A stretch of 64,000 bases of DNA from Clostridium bovifaecis (GCA_009738435.1 CP046522.1:2945249-3009248), one strand, 5' to 3'. Positions 1 through 8,757 are shown, counted from the first letter of the stretch. The notes: generated by a model not told the origin, from the letters alone. Program-made: numbers and translations.

Positions 1-250
1 ATCTTGAACACACTACCTGTTGGATTTGCTCTTCAGTAAAGCTCGACTTCTCAATACCTATTATTCTTCTAGTCTTATCCTCTACCCCTATTATAAGATA
101 TCCTCTTCCCCCTCTTGAGTTTGCTATAGCACATATATCTTTTGCTAGTTCCTTTTTACCATTTTCACAGTTTAAATCCAACTGCAGCTTATAATCTAAT
201 TTAACACCTTCATGTCTATTTAGCAGACTCATCAACTTTTTTTTATTCAT
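1..250 (-). CDS. AlbA_2 (Schlafen-like) ATP-binding domain protein, C-terminal part outside the window
   Basis: The reading frame opens with ATG at 250 and runs off the left edge, so about 83 residues are visible. It is preceded by a GAGGG-type ribosome site. The start reads MNKKKLMSLLNRHEG, followed by KLDYKLQL and IANSRGGRGYLIIGV. A charged 'E/D-K' segment followed by 'A-NS-GG-L-IGV' is the signature of the AlbA_2 domain (DNA-binding or ATP-binding, formerly AAA_4). Such domains occur in transcriptional regulators and Schlafen-like proteins. The exact role cannot be told because the C-terminal part is missing. Confidence 0.6.
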   Translation of the reverse strand, partial: MNKKKLMSLLNRHEGVKLDYKLQLDLNCENGKKELAKDICAIANSRGGRGYLIIGVEDKTRRIIGIEKSSFTEEQIQQVVCSR

Positions 251-288
251 AATTCCTACCCTCAATTTCGTGCTCATTATATTCTATT

Positions 289-317
289 CAAAAAAGGACG
301 ATGAATTCCTCATCGTC
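289..317 (-). terminator. Rho-independent terminator of the GGDEF gene
   Basis: An 8-bp perfect stem (297-304 with 310-317) begins directly after the stop codon at 318. On the minus strand it is followed by six T. Confidence 0.8.
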
Positions 318-1412
318 TTATTTATTAATAACTTTATTTTTCCCTGTTTTTTTAGCTACATACAACCTAGAATCTGCAACACTAATTATCTCATCTAAGC
401 TGGTTCCATCAATAGGATAGTAACTTACTCCAAAGCTTGCAGTAACCCTGCCCTCAACATTTTTATACTTCACGCTATTTTCACTTATTTTCAATCTTAT
501 ACTATTTATTTTTTCATATATTTCTTTAACATCAGTTATGCTCTTTATACAAATTACAATTTCTTCTCCACCGTATCTAGCTATCAAATCACTTTTACCT
601 ATATTATTTAATATTATATCGGTCGTTTGTTTTAATACCTCATCTCCAAACTGATGCCCATACCTATCATTGGCTTTTTTAAAATTATCAAGATCCATCA
701 TTACATAAGCAAAGGTTTCCATAGACTTTTTATCTAAACTATCTTCTATAATATCAAAGAAATGCTTTCTATTATATATTCCAAGCAAAGGGTCTCTAAT
801 AGCAATTTCCCTTATTTGATTGTATAAGGCATTATTTTCTAGCGCTATTGCTATCTGGTTTGCTATTGTAGAAATAAACTTTATATGCTCGTGACTAAAA
901 AAGTTATTAAGTCCATGCTCCACTAATATATACCCAATGAACTTTTCTCTTAAGTATATAGGTACTCCTATTAAAGAGTGTATATCATTTTTTAGTGTTT
1001 CTTCTGAAAATAAGGATTCTTTAGAATTCATTATAAATGATTTACCATTAAGTAATTCTTTATAACACTCTTCATCACAAAATGTATAATCTTTGTTCTG
1101 AATATTAGTAGCCTTTACTACAAGGTCATCACCCTCTAAAATATAAATTGAAGAATAAGTAGCACCTAATATTCCGATTATCATATCATTTATCATAGGA
1201 ATTAAATTTTTATCACTAAGGTAAGAATTTATATATTTACTGATTTCCACTATATTAGTTATAGAGTCTAACTTTTTTTCTAATTTTATATTCTTCTCTG
1301 TCATCATTTGAATAGTGTTCTCAGCAAAATTTTGGTATGTTTCAAATTCATCCTTTAACTTTAAAAATTCTTCTTGATAGCTCTCTTTAAAATCGGCATT
1401 ACAATTATCCAT
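318..1412 (-). CDS. GAF-GGDEF diguanylate cyclase
   Basis: This 364-residue soluble protein probably makes the second messenger cyclic di-GMP. A short coiled-coil N-terminus (about 10-50) leads into a GAF sensor domain (about 50-195) and a GGDEF domain (about 205-364). The signature loop reads RYGGEEI, a GGEE(F)-type active site in which Ile replaces the usual Phe. The inhibitory I-site RxxD, normally five residues before the loop, reads GKSD here, so product inhibition through that site is probably lost. There is no signal peptide or membrane segment, so the protein is cytosolic and the GAF ligand is unknown. An AGGAG motif lies 13 nt upstream of the ATG, which is slightly long. The gene is single, with its own terminator. 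Confidence 0.85.
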   Translation of the reverse strand: MDNCNADFKESYQEEFLKLKDEFETYQNFAENTIQMMTEKNIKLEKKLDSITNIVEISKYINSYLSDKNLIPMINDMIIGILGATYSSIYILEGDDLVVKATNIQNKDYTFCDEECYKELLNGKSFIMNSKESLFSEETLKNDIHSLIGVPIYLREKFIGYILVEHGLNNFFSHEHIKFISTIANQIAIALENNALYNQIREIAIRDPLLGIYNRKHFFDIIEDSLDKKSMETFAYVMMDLDNFKKANDRYGHQFGDEVLKQTTDIILNNIGKSDLIARYGGEEIVICIKSITDVKEIYEKINSIRLKISENSVKYKNVEGRVTASFGVSYYPIDGTSLDEIISVADSRLYVAKKTGKNKVINK

Positions 1413-1578
1413 ATAATTCCATTTTCTCCTAAATTACTAATTTAAAATAGACATAATAATAGCTAATTTATATTATTCTACAAAATATGAAAAAATCCTT
1501 CTATAAACACGTATATCTATTATAATTTTAACATATATTCAAGCCTATTTTATTATTAGTATTTTATCTGCTATGCAC

Positions 1579-2160
1579 CTATAGAACTATATTGGCTGAT
1601 TTTAAAGCTTTTTTTATTGTAAGGCTAAGTGGCAGCCCTATAATTATTCCTGCTGCAACTTGAGCTATATTTCCTGGTATATCTTTTATAGCAATAATAA
1701 ATGCTTGATTTAAAGTTGCAGCTTTTAACACAATAAATCTAGCCATTAGTACACCGCTAAAATAATATGCAGCAATCATAAATATGCCTGCTATAAAAAA
1801 AGCAAATAAGTTATTTACGAGATTTTCTCCATTATACCTTTTTCTATAAGCTATGCTTCCTGCTATAAGCCCCATTATTCCTTTTATAGCAAACGTAAAT
1901 GGTGCCCATGTAGTATACCCATTTAATAAGTCAAATAAAGTCATGCCTATGGCTGCAGAAACTGCTCCTTTTTTCTTTCCAAGCAAAACAGCTCCTAAAA
2001 ATATCATACTATCTCCTAGATGTACAACCCCCATAAAGGATGGCACATGAGCTATAGATGTCATTACAAATGTTATAGCTGCCATTAATCCTACTTGAAT
2101 AATATCCTGTATCCCTGTAGTTTTTGATCCTAAATTTAAATCATTCTTCTTATATCCCAT
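1579..2160 (-). CDS. ECF transporter S component (vitamin-type substrate-binding membrane subunit)
   Basis: A 193-residue, very hydrophobic protein with about five to six membrane segments. It has the typical order MAAITFVMTS, VHLGDSMIFLGAVLLG and AAIGMTLFDLLNG of the ECF S-component family (ECF-ribofla_trS/HmpT-like, PF07155). S components bind a vitamin or precursor and dock on a shared EcfAA'T module, which must lie elsewhere because no energising genes are nearby. The substrate cannot be assigned from sequence; hydroxymethylpyrimidine and other B-vitamin precursors are known for relatives. A strong AAAGGAGGAA ribosome site precedes the ATG. A promoter with an adjacent palindrome lies just upstream, suggesting repressor or activator control. 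Confidence 0.75.
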   Translation of the reverse strand: MGYKKNDLNLGSKTTGIQDIIQVGLMAAITFVMTSIAHVPSFMGVVHLGDSMIFLGAVLLGKKKGAVSAAIGMTLFDLLNGYTTWAPFTFAIKGIMGLIAGSIAYRKRYNGENLVNNLFAFFIAGIFMIAAYYFSGVLMARFIVLKAATLNQAFIIAIKDIPGNIAQVAAGIIIGLPLSLTIKKALKSANIVL

Positions 2161-2191
2161 AATATTTCCTCCTTTTTTTATTTACTACTTT

Positions 2192-2232
2192 ATTATAAGA
2201 AAATATGTATATTAAGCAACTGTATCGATACA
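2192..2232 (-). promoter_or_regulatory. Promoter and palindromic operator of the ECF S-component gene
   Basis: Read on the minus strand, TTGCTT (2219-2214), a 16-bp spacer and TATAAT (2197-2192) form a good housekeeping promoter. The perfect 12-bp palindrome TGTATCGATACA (2221-2232) abuts the -35 box on its upstream side. The cognate regulator is unknown. Confidence 0.5.
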
Positions 2233-2396
2233 AATAAGCAAAAATATAGTATCCTATAGAATGCTTACAAAACCATTTATAATTATTTAGCTTATGTAAA
2301 TACTATAATCAGAGTTCTTACATTTAGATTTTTATTATTGTCTTAGCGAATAATTATATACTCAATAATCTAATAATAGAAAGAAGATGAATTAAG

Positions 2397-2552
2397 GTGA
2401 ATATACTTAAATGGTTAGGCGGACTTGTTATTTCCATATGGCTAGCAGCCATAATATTCAGAATAGGTAACAGTCTAATTCATAATTTAATTACTGTTGC
2501 AGCTATAATTTTTATTATAGATCTTTTATATAACAAAGAGAAATCCACATAG
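2397..2552 (+). CDS. Small DUF5670 (lmo0937-like) membrane protein
   Basis: A 51-residue protein starting at GTG with a weak purine-rich ribosome site; an in-frame TGA at 2388-2390 excludes a longer form. The sequence begins VNILKWLGGLVISIW and continues IIFRIGNSLIHNLITV and IIFIIDLLYN. That is two membrane segments around a central G-x-x-I-H motif, the pattern of the tiny lmo0937/DUF5670 proteins common in Firmicutes. Their function is unknown. The gene stands alone between the divergent ECF gene and the oxidoreductase. Confidence 0.6.
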   Translation: MNILKWLGGLVISIWLAAIIFRIGNSLIHNLITVAAIIFIIDLLYNKEKST

Positions 2553-2606
2553 GTAGAGAGTGTGAATCTTAAGCATAGAATCCAAATTACTGATCTATTT
2601 CAAATC

Positions 2607-2671
2607 GCCAACCCCTCTTACCATAGAAGAGGATTTGCATTAGAAAGGGGTGAAGGCTGCTTAAAGCAGCC
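2607..2671 (+). promoter_or_regulatory. Structured leader of the FAD oxidoreductase gene
   Basis: The leader contains a CCTCT/AGAGG hairpin and a ribosome site AAAGGGGTGA (2644-2653) followed directly by a perfect 6-bp hairpin (2655-2660 with 2666-2671). The ATG is at 2678. Without folding, the SD-to-ATG distance is near 25 nt; with the hairpin formed it falls to the normal range. No known riboswitch class was recognised. Confidence 0.4.
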
Positions 2672-2677
2672 CGTATT

Positions 2678-3757
2678 ATGACATCTGAAATTAAAAATAC
2701 ATACTGGAGCATTATTAATAAGGGATATATAAATTACCCTATCTTGAACCAAAATGAAAAATGTGATGTAGTAGTAATAGGCGGCGGTATTTCTGGTTGC
2801 CTAACTGCCTACCTCCTTTCCCAGTATAACTTAAATACTATATTAATTGATAAAAGTTTTATAGCTGGTGGAGGTACTTACAACAGTATAGGAGTTTTGG
2901 AGAATAAAACTGATTTTTCTCTTAATACGCTTGCTGAGCTTATAGGTGAAAAGAAGGCTATTAGAGCAGAAAAGCTATGTAAGAAGGCTGTTGATACTTT
3001 AGAAAATGTTTTATATCACATCAATCATCCTCACATTTTTCAGCGGAAAGATTTTGAGTATATTTATAAGGATTCTGGTAAGGAATTATCAAGAAACTGT
3101 GGGATAATCGATCCATTTAAATTATGCCATGTATTGTTGAAGGCTTCATTAAAAAAGAATGCTAGAGTTTATGAGAATACATCTGCTGTTGGTTATGATT
3201 ATTACTCTAATAATATAAGGGTTAATATAGGTAATTCTAATTATATCGAATGTAAAAAGATTATTTTCACTGATGTATCTTCTTCTTATAAACTAATAAA
3301 GGAATGGGAGCTTCTAGAATTTCGACACTCCTATACCATAATTACAGACTCATTAGAAGATACTGCTACTAACTATATGAAAAAACACCTTATTTTGAAG
3401 GAAGATGAGGACCTATATACTTATATTAGACCTACTTGTGATAAAAGACTTATGATCTCAGAGTTTAATGGAGGTTCTCAGCCTGATAAAAATTCAAAGT
3501 TATTGCATAAATTGGAGAACATTTTATCTTTCTCTCAAAATTTAAGAGTTGAATACTCTCTTGAGAAAATCTACGGTCAATCTCCTGATGGGCTTCCTTA
3601 TATAGGTGAACACCCAAAATTTAATGATTGCTATTTTAATCTAGCACTTGGAAGGAATCACATATGCTATAGTCTAATTGGAGCAGAAATTATTAAAGAT
3701 TTAATCCTATACGAAAGCAACCCAGACGCTGAAATTTTTAGTTTCGAGCGAAATTAA
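2678..3757 (+). CDS. FAD-dependent oxidoreductase of the D-amino-acid oxidase family
   Basis: A 359-residue protein with an N-terminal Rossmann FAD site VVVIGGGISGCLTAYLL (about 31-47) and a C-terminal QSPDGLPYIGEHP segment. The latter matches the 'P-IG-hP' FAD/substrate region of DAO-family enzymes (PF01266: glycine oxidase, sarcosine oxidase, glycerol-3-phosphate dehydrogenase relatives). It probably oxidises a small amine or hydroxy acid; the substrate is not identifiable. The protein is cytosolic and the gene monocistronic, with its own terminator. The ATG at 2678 is far from the only good ribosome site, and an in-frame CTG at 2657 is better spaced, so the start is uncertain. Confidence 0.75.
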   Translation: MTSEIKNTYWSIINKGYINYPILNQNEKCDVVVIGGGISGCLTAYLLSQYNLNTILIDKSFIAGGGTYNSIGVLENKTDFSLNTLAELIGEKKAIRAEKLCKKAVDTLENVLYHINHPHIFQRKDFEYIYKDSGKELSRNCGIIDPFKLCHVLLKASLKKNARVYENTSAVGYDYYSNNIRVNIGNSNYIECKKIIFTDVSSSYKLIKEWELLEFRHSYTIITDSLEDTATNYMKKHLILKEDEDLYTYIRPTCDKRLMISEFNGGSQPDKNSKLLHKLENILSFSQNLRVEYSLEKIYGQSPDGLPYIGEHPKFNDCYFNLALGRNHICYSLIGAEIIKDLILYESNPDAEIFSFERN

Positions 3758-3791
3758 AAAATGATTAGAAGTGCCACTTCTAATCATTTTT
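3758..3791 (+). terminator. Terminator of the FAD oxidoreductase gene
   Basis: A 12-bp stem (3760-3771 with 3777-3788) ends in a T run immediately after the stop codon. Confidence 0.8.
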
Positions 3792-3793
3792 AA

Positions 3794-3903
3794 GTTAGAG
3801 GTGTTAGGAGGTCCAAAAGCAAGTTAGTGGTTAGAAATGTTAAAAGTTAGATATTTGATTTAGTTATCAATTCTTCTAACCTTCAACTTCTAACTTTCAA
3901 CAT
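3794..3903. repeat. Degenerate GTTAGAAGTT-type intergenic repeat
   Basis: AGTTAG/GTTAGAA motifs on the left face CTAACTTC/TTCTAAC motifs on the right, giving an imperfect long hairpin. Similar sequence recurs at about 6721-6810. It has no coding potential. Confidence 0.4.
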
Positions 3904-3908
3904 GTTTT

Positions 3909-5504
3909 TTATCCTTCACTTTTACCTATGTCAGAAAGTACAAGTCCCTTATTGTGGTCAAGAGCCCATTGAATTCCCCAATCACTTGTGAATATTAACA
4001 AGTCTTTATCTTTTAAATCTTTAACTACTTTAGTATCGCTTGTAATATTAAGCTTATCTGGTTGTATATCTGATTTTTCAATCCATCTTATATTTCTAAA
4101 TGGAAGTCTCTCTAATTTTATATCCACGTTGTACTCATTTTTTAATCTATACTCTAAAACTTCAAATTGAAGCACGCCAACGACTCCTACAATGATTTCT
4201 TCTATTCCAATGAATAGTTCCTTAAACACTTGAATTGCTCCTTCTTGAGCAATCTGAGTTATTCCTTTTATAAATTGTTTTCTCTTCATTGTGTCTACTG
4301 TTCTTACTCTTGCAAAGTGTTCTGGAGCAAAGGTTGGTATTCCTTCAAACTTAAATTTACTTGAAGCTGGGCACAAAGTATCCCCTATTCCAAATATACC
4401 TGGGTCAAATACCCCAATTATATCTCCGGCATAAGCTTCTTCAACTATTTCTCTTTCCTCTGCTAAAAACTGCTGTGGCTGAGCTAGCTTTATCTTCTTA
4501 CCTTGTTGAACATGATACACTTCCATACCCTTTGTGTATTTTCCTGAACAAATTCTCATAAAAGCAATCCTATCTCTATGGGCTTTATTCATATTTGCTT
4601 GAATCTTAAACACAAAAGCTGAAAAATCTTCACTAAATACATCTATCTTGCCATTATCCGTATTTCTTGCTAAAGGTGGTGGAGTAAGTCTTAAAAATTC
4701 TTCAAGGAAAGGTTCCACCCCAAAGTTGGTCAGCGCACTACCAAAGAATACCGGAGTAAGTTCCCCATTTTTTATTTTTTCTAAGTTAAATTCCTCTCCA
4801 GCCTCTTCAATAAGCTCTATTTCGTCTAATAACCTTTGGTGTAAGTCTTCTCCAATTAACTCTTTTATATGTCCATCCTCTAGGTTTCCCTCAACTGCCT
4901 CGACTTCACTGGAACCATGATTTCCACCATTAAATAATATTATTCGTTTTTTCTCTCTGTCATAAACACCTTTAAATCCAGCTCCACATCCTATTGGCCA
5001 ATTCATAGGATATGATTTTATACCAAGTTCATTCTCTATATCTTCTAATATTTCAAAAGGATCTTTAGTTTCTCTATCCATCTTATTTATAAAAGTAAAT
5101 ATAGGTATTTCTCTTAAGCTGCATACGTGAAACAACTTTCTTGTTTGTGCCTCTACTCCTTTAGCTCCATCAATTACCATAACTGCACTATCTGCAGCCA
5201 TAAGTGTTCTATAGGTATCTTCACTAAAGTCCTGATGTCCTGGAGTATCTAATATATTTATGCAGTGATTTGCATAACTAAATTGTAAAACCGAAGATGT
5301 AACAGAGATTCCTCTCTGCTTTTCTATTTCCATCCAATCAGATACGGCATGTTTTGACGCTCTTCTCGCTTTTACCGAACCAGCTTCTCTTATAGCTCCT
5401 CCGTATAATAGCAGCTTTTCTGTAAGTGTTGTTTTACCCGCATCCGGGTGAGATATTATAGCAAAAGTTCTTCTTTTTTCTATTTCTCTTATTAAATCTG
5501 CCAC
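3909..5504 (-). CDS. prfC: Peptide chain release factor 3
   Basis: RF3 is the translational GTPase that recycles RF1/RF2 from the ribosome after termination. The 531 residues match the usual length. The GTPase motifs are complete: P-loop HPDAGKTT (19-26), G3 DTPGHQDFSEDT and G4 NKMDRET. They are followed by the domain II and C-terminal EF-G-like segments ending LVLSDIGKSEG. The start is a GTG at 5504, chosen because GAGGAG lies 6-8 nt upstream and the product then begins MADLIREI. The gene is monocistronic. Confidence 0.95.
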   Translation of the reverse strand: MADLIREIEKRRTFAIISHPDAGKTTLTEKLLLYGGAIREAGSVKARRASKHAVSDWMEIEKQRGISVTSSVLQFSYANHCINILDTPGHQDFSEDTYRTLMAADSAVMVIDGAKGVEAQTRKLFHVCSLREIPIFTFINKMDRETKDPFEILEDIENELGIKSYPMNWPIGCGAGFKGVYDREKKRIILFNGGNHGSSEVEAVEGNLEDGHIKELIGEDLHQRLLDEIELIEEAGEEFNLEKIKNGELTPVFFGSALTNFGVEPFLEEFLRLTPPPLARNTDNGKIDVFSEDFSAFVFKIQANMNKAHRDRIAFMRICSGKYTKGMEVYHVQQGKKIKLAQPQQFLAEEREIVEEAYAGDIIGVFDPGIFGIGDTLCPASSKFKFEGIPTFAPEHFARVRTVDTMKRKQFIKGITQIAQEGAIQVFKELFIGIEEIIVGVVGVLQFEVLEYRLKNEYNVDIKLERLPFRNIRWIEKSDIQPDKLNITSDTKVVKDLKDKDLLIFTSDWGIQWALDHNKGLVLSDIGKSEG

Positions 5505-5881
5505 CTTGCTCTCCTCTTTCTATATTATTTAAAATTAATCTTAAGTATTTATAGTATTTTTCATTTTATAAACGCTGCCTTACTTAAAATAAATGCTGCT
5601 TTTTACACTTACTTAAAACTATCCTTAGCAGCTGTAAGTTATATTTTAACTGATTTTGAATTTAATATACTTTGCTGTCAAACATATATGATACCACAAA
5701 TAATATGCCTTCGAAAGACTTAAACTTAAAATATACATAAAAATATATCATTTACTGATATTTAGGTAACCTTTAGTATAACTGTAACATCATGTAAAGC
5801 ATTATCTTTTAATACATTTTTAATATTTAGATGTTATAATATTAATGCTAAATAAATTAAAACTATAATGGAGGCTTTTAA
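5505..5881. other. Intergenic region, 377 bp
   Basis: AT-rich, with no coding frame. It holds the divergent control regions of prfC and the first HAD gene; besides the promoter listed below nothing else was recognised. Confidence 0.5.
5811..5840 (+). promoter_or_regulatory. Probable promoter of the first HAD gene
   Basis: TGTTATAAT (5832-5840) is an extended -10 element. A weak AATACA -35 lies at 5811-5816. The ATG is 41 nt downstream after an ATGGAGGC ribosome site. Confidence 0.45.
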
Positions 5882-6709
5882 ATGTTTAAATTAATTGCAC
5901 TAGATATGGATGGCACTCTTTTAAACGAAGATAAAAAAATTTCTGAGGAAAATTATCTTGCAATAAAGAAGGCTAAGGAAAAAGGTGTTAAAGTTGTCTT
6001 AGCAACAGGAAGACCTATTAAAGGCATAGAAAGCTATTTAGATAAATTAGGTCTTATAAGTAATGAAGATTACTGCGTGACTTATAATGGTTCTTTGGTT
6101 GTAAATACAGGGACTAAAGAGGTGTTAACTCAAGTTTTACTTAACTCAGAGGATGTTCATTACCTATATGACTTAAGTAAAAAATTAGATATAGATATAC
6201 ATGCTCTAACTACAAGCAGTTGCATTACGCCTAAATTAAGCAAGTATACTGAATTAGAAATAAAAATGAATAATATTCCCTTTAATGAAATAGATTTTCA
6301 TACTATAGATGATACTACTCCCGTAGTTAAGGTTATGTTTGTAGGTGAAGAAAACAAACTTTCCTCTGTAATTAAGAACTTACCTAAAGAAGTATACGAA
6401 AAATATACTGTTGTAAGAAGTGCTCCTTACTTTCTAGAATTCTTAGATAAAAATGTTAATAAGGGTGCTGGGGTAAAAGCCTTAGCAGCAAAATTAGGAA
6501 TAAATCAATATGAAGTTATCTGTATAGGGGATGCTGGTAATGACGTTCATATGATAGAATATGCTGGACTAGGTGTTGCTATGGGAAATGCATTCCCTGA
6601 AGCTAAGAAAGTAGCAAACTATATAACCTACTCTAATGAAGAAGATGGAGTAGCCCATGTTATAGATAAATTTATATTAAACCCTAAACTTATAAATATT
6701 AATGCTTAA
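5882..6709 (+). CDS. Cof-type HAD-IIB sugar-phosphate phosphatase (copy 1)
   Basis: A 275-residue haloacid dehalogenase-family phosphatase. Motif I ALDMDGTLL supplies the nucleophile D8 and acid D10. Motif II is in VVLATGRP, motif III lysine in NVNKGAGV, and motif IV GDAGNDVHMI near the C-terminus. The cap is of the C2B (Cof/YidA) type. Such enzymes remove phosphate from sugar phosphates or flavin intermediates with broad specificity. It is the first of three tandem paralogues and closely resembles copy 3; whether copies 2 and 3 are co-transcribed with it is doubtful because a repeat separates copies 1 and 2. Confidence 0.9.
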   Translation: MFKLIALDMDGTLLNEDKKISEENYLAIKKAKEKGVKVVLATGRPIKGIESYLDKLGLISNEDYCVTYNGSLVVNTGTKEVLTQVLLNSEDVHYLYDLSKKLDIDIHALTTSSCITPKLSKYTELEIKMNNIPFNEIDFHTIDDTTPVVKVMFVGEENKLSSVIKNLPKEVYEKYTVVRSAPYFLEFLDKNVNKGAGVKALAAKLGINQYEVICIGDAGNDVHMIEYAGLGVAMGNAFPEAKKVANYITYSNEEDGVAHVIDKFILNPKLININA

Positions 6710-6720
6710 TCATTATTTCA

Positions 6721-6810
6721 ACTTCTAGTCACTAGTTTCTAATCGCTAACATACTACTAAATATTAATCATTGCAAATAATAGTGACTAGAAGTTAGTGG
6801 TTAGCCACTT
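6721..6810. repeat. Inverted-repeat intergenic element
   Basis: A perfect 14-bp inverted repeat, ACTTCTAGTCACTA (6721-6734) with its complement at 6781-6794, encloses 46 bp. It is followed by AGTTAGTGGTTAG, a motif also present near 3820. It could act as a terminator for HAD copy 1 or be a decayed short mobile repeat. Confidence 0.45.
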
Positions 6811-6884
6811 CTCTTGCAATTTAGTTGACAGTAAAGTGTATTTACTCAACCAGAATCAGGTTAGGGATAAAAGGGGGTATTAAA

Positions 6885-7790
6885 ATGTATAAGCTTATAG
6901 CCATTGATATAGATGGCACTTTATTAAAAAATGATAAGACTATTTCTTCCGAAACCTTTACTTCTATTCAAAATGCCAGAAATAAAGGGGTTAAAATTGT
7001 ATTAGCCACTGGTCGGCCAATACAGGGCTTAGAGAAGTACTCAAAACAATTAGGGCTTACAACCAATCAAGATTATGGTGTTTCATGCAGTGGCGCCCTT
7101 ATACACCGCTTAGGCACTAGAGAGGTATTGTTTAGAAGCACTCTCACATATGAAGATTTTCAATTGTTATATAATTTTTCTAAAAGGCTTGGTATAACTC
7201 TAAATGCATTAACAGACAGTTTAATATTAACTCCTTCTCTTAATTTAACTACCCAAATAGAATCTTTTTTATCTAACATACCAATGAAAATTGTAGACTT
7301 TGACACCTTACCTAAAACTACTATCATAAATAGAATTGTCTATATAAATGAAAATGAAGCTTTTATCAATCATTTGCATAACGTAATAAAAAAAATTAAT
7401 CTTTCTTATACACCTGTAAGTGAAAAAAACGGAAATGATAATTTATCCTTATCAAAAGATAAACTTTCTAAAAAAATCCATGAAAATTTTACAGTACTAA
7501 AGCCATCTTCTAATACTTTAGAAATTCTAAGCAAAGATGTAAATAAAGGCAGTAGTATTTCATTTCTGGCTGAAATCCTTGGAATAAAACAAGAAGAAGT
7601 TATCGCTATAGGAGACTCTGGAAATGATATAGATATGATAAAGTATGCAGGTCTTGGAATCGCCATGGGTAATGCCTTTCCTGAAATTAAAGAGGCATCT
7701 GATTATATAACTTATACAAACGAAGAAGACGGAGTTGCTCATGTTATAGACAAATTTATACTTGGAGAAGGTGAAAAGGAGGTTATATAA
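6885..7790 (+). CDS. Cof-type HAD-IIB phosphatase (copy 2)
   Basis: This is the second tandem paralogue, 301 residues. The start at 6885 is preferred to an in-frame codon 60 nt upstream because AAAGGGGG lies just before it and the product then begins MYKLIAIDIDGTLL like its neighbours. Motifs I (DIDGT), II (ATGRP), III (DVNKGSS) and IV (GDSGNDIDMI) are intact. It differs from copies 1 and 3 by an extra lysine/serine-rich insertion of about 20-25 residues (SEKNGNDNLSLSKDKLSK) in the cap, the domain that sets substrate choice. It is likely to have a different substrate. Confidence 0.9.
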   Translation: MYKLIAIDIDGTLLKNDKTISSETFTSIQNARNKGVKIVLATGRPIQGLEKYSKQLGLTTNQDYGVSCSGALIHRLGTREVLFRSTLTYEDFQLLYNFSKRLGITLNALTDSLILTPSLNLTTQIESFLSNIPMKIVDFDTLPKTTIINRIVYINENEAFINHLHNVIKKINLSYTPVSEKNGNDNLSLSKDKLSKKIHENFTVLKPSSNTLEILSKDVNKGSSISFLAEILGIKQEEVIAIGDSGNDIDMIKYAGLGIAMGNAFPEIKEASDYITYTNEEDGVAHVIDKFILGEGEKEVI

Positions 7791-7831
7791 AAGCTGTAAA
7801 ATGAATATGTTCGATTTTAGGAGGTTCTTAA

Positions 7832-8641
7832 ATGTATAAATTAATAGCTTTAGATATGGACGGAACTCTATTAGATAAAAACAATACTATATCAAGAGAA
7901 AACTCTCTATCAATCAAAAGGGCTAAGGAGAAGGGAGTCAAAATCGTTCTAGCCACAGGAAGAACTCTAAAAGGTATAAAAACATACCTAAAGGAGCTAG
8001 ATATTATGGATAACGATAATTATTGTGTAACCTGTAATGGTTCCATAGTTATAAATTCAGGTACTGAAGAAATCCTTACGAAGATGTTATTAAGCTATAA
8101 AGATCTTTTATACTTATATGACTTGAGCAAAAGATTAGGCATATATATCCATGCCTTAACTACTTCCAAATGCATTACTCCTGTATACAATGAATATACT
8201 GAGATTGAATCTAAAATGAATAATGTTCCTATTGAAGTAGTGGATTTTAATGATATTAATGGATCTTTGGAAATTATTAAAGTTTTATTCGTGGGAACAG
8301 AAGAAAAGTTATCTTCTGCTATAAATAATTTACCCAAAGAAGTTTATGCAAAATATACAGTTGTAAGAAGCTATCCATATTTTTTGGAGTTTATGAATAG
8401 TGAGGTAAATAAAGGTGCTGGTGTCGAATCCCTAGCAAAAAAACTTAGTATAAAATCTAATGAAGTTATATGCGTTGGAGATGCAGAAAATGATCTTCAT
8501 ATGATCAAATACGCAGGGCTTGGTGTTGCTATGGGAAATGCCTTTCCTAATGTAAAAAAAGCGGCAGATTATATTACTTATACTAATAATGAAAATGGAG
8601 TAGCTCATGTTATAAATAAATTTATTCTTAAAGAAAGCTGA
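7832..8641 (+). CDS. Cof-type HAD-IIB phosphatase (copy 3)
   Basis: The third tandem paralogue, 269 residues, has a strong TAGGAGG ribosome site. Motif I ALDMDGTLL, motif II VLATGRT and motif III EVNKGAGV are present, and motif IV reads GDAENDLHMI (Glu where copies 1 and 2 have Gly). The catalytic aspartates are kept. It is clearly closer to copy 1 than to copy 2. The 41-bp gap after copy 2 carries no terminator, so the two may be co-transcribed. Confidence 0.9.
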   Translation: MYKLIALDMDGTLLDKNNTISRENSLSIKRAKEKGVKIVLATGRTLKGIKTYLKELDIMDNDNYCVTCNGSIVINSGTEEILTKMLLSYKDLLYLYDLSKRLGIYIHALTTSKCITPVYNEYTEIESKMNNVPIEVVDFNDINGSLEIIKVLFVGTEEKLSSAINNLPKEVYAKYTVVRSYPYFLEFMNSEVNKGAGVESLAKKLSIKSNEVICVGDAENDLHMIKYAGLGVAMGNAFPNVKKAADYITYTNNENGVAHVINKFILKES

Positions 8642-8757
8642 GTAAAACCGAGATATATACCTGTTTCTACTGTTATTCTAATGCAATCCCTCTTGTTCCA
8701 TTTTACAGAAATGATACCACATGGTAATATTGTCATGTAATTGGAAAAGAACCGTCA

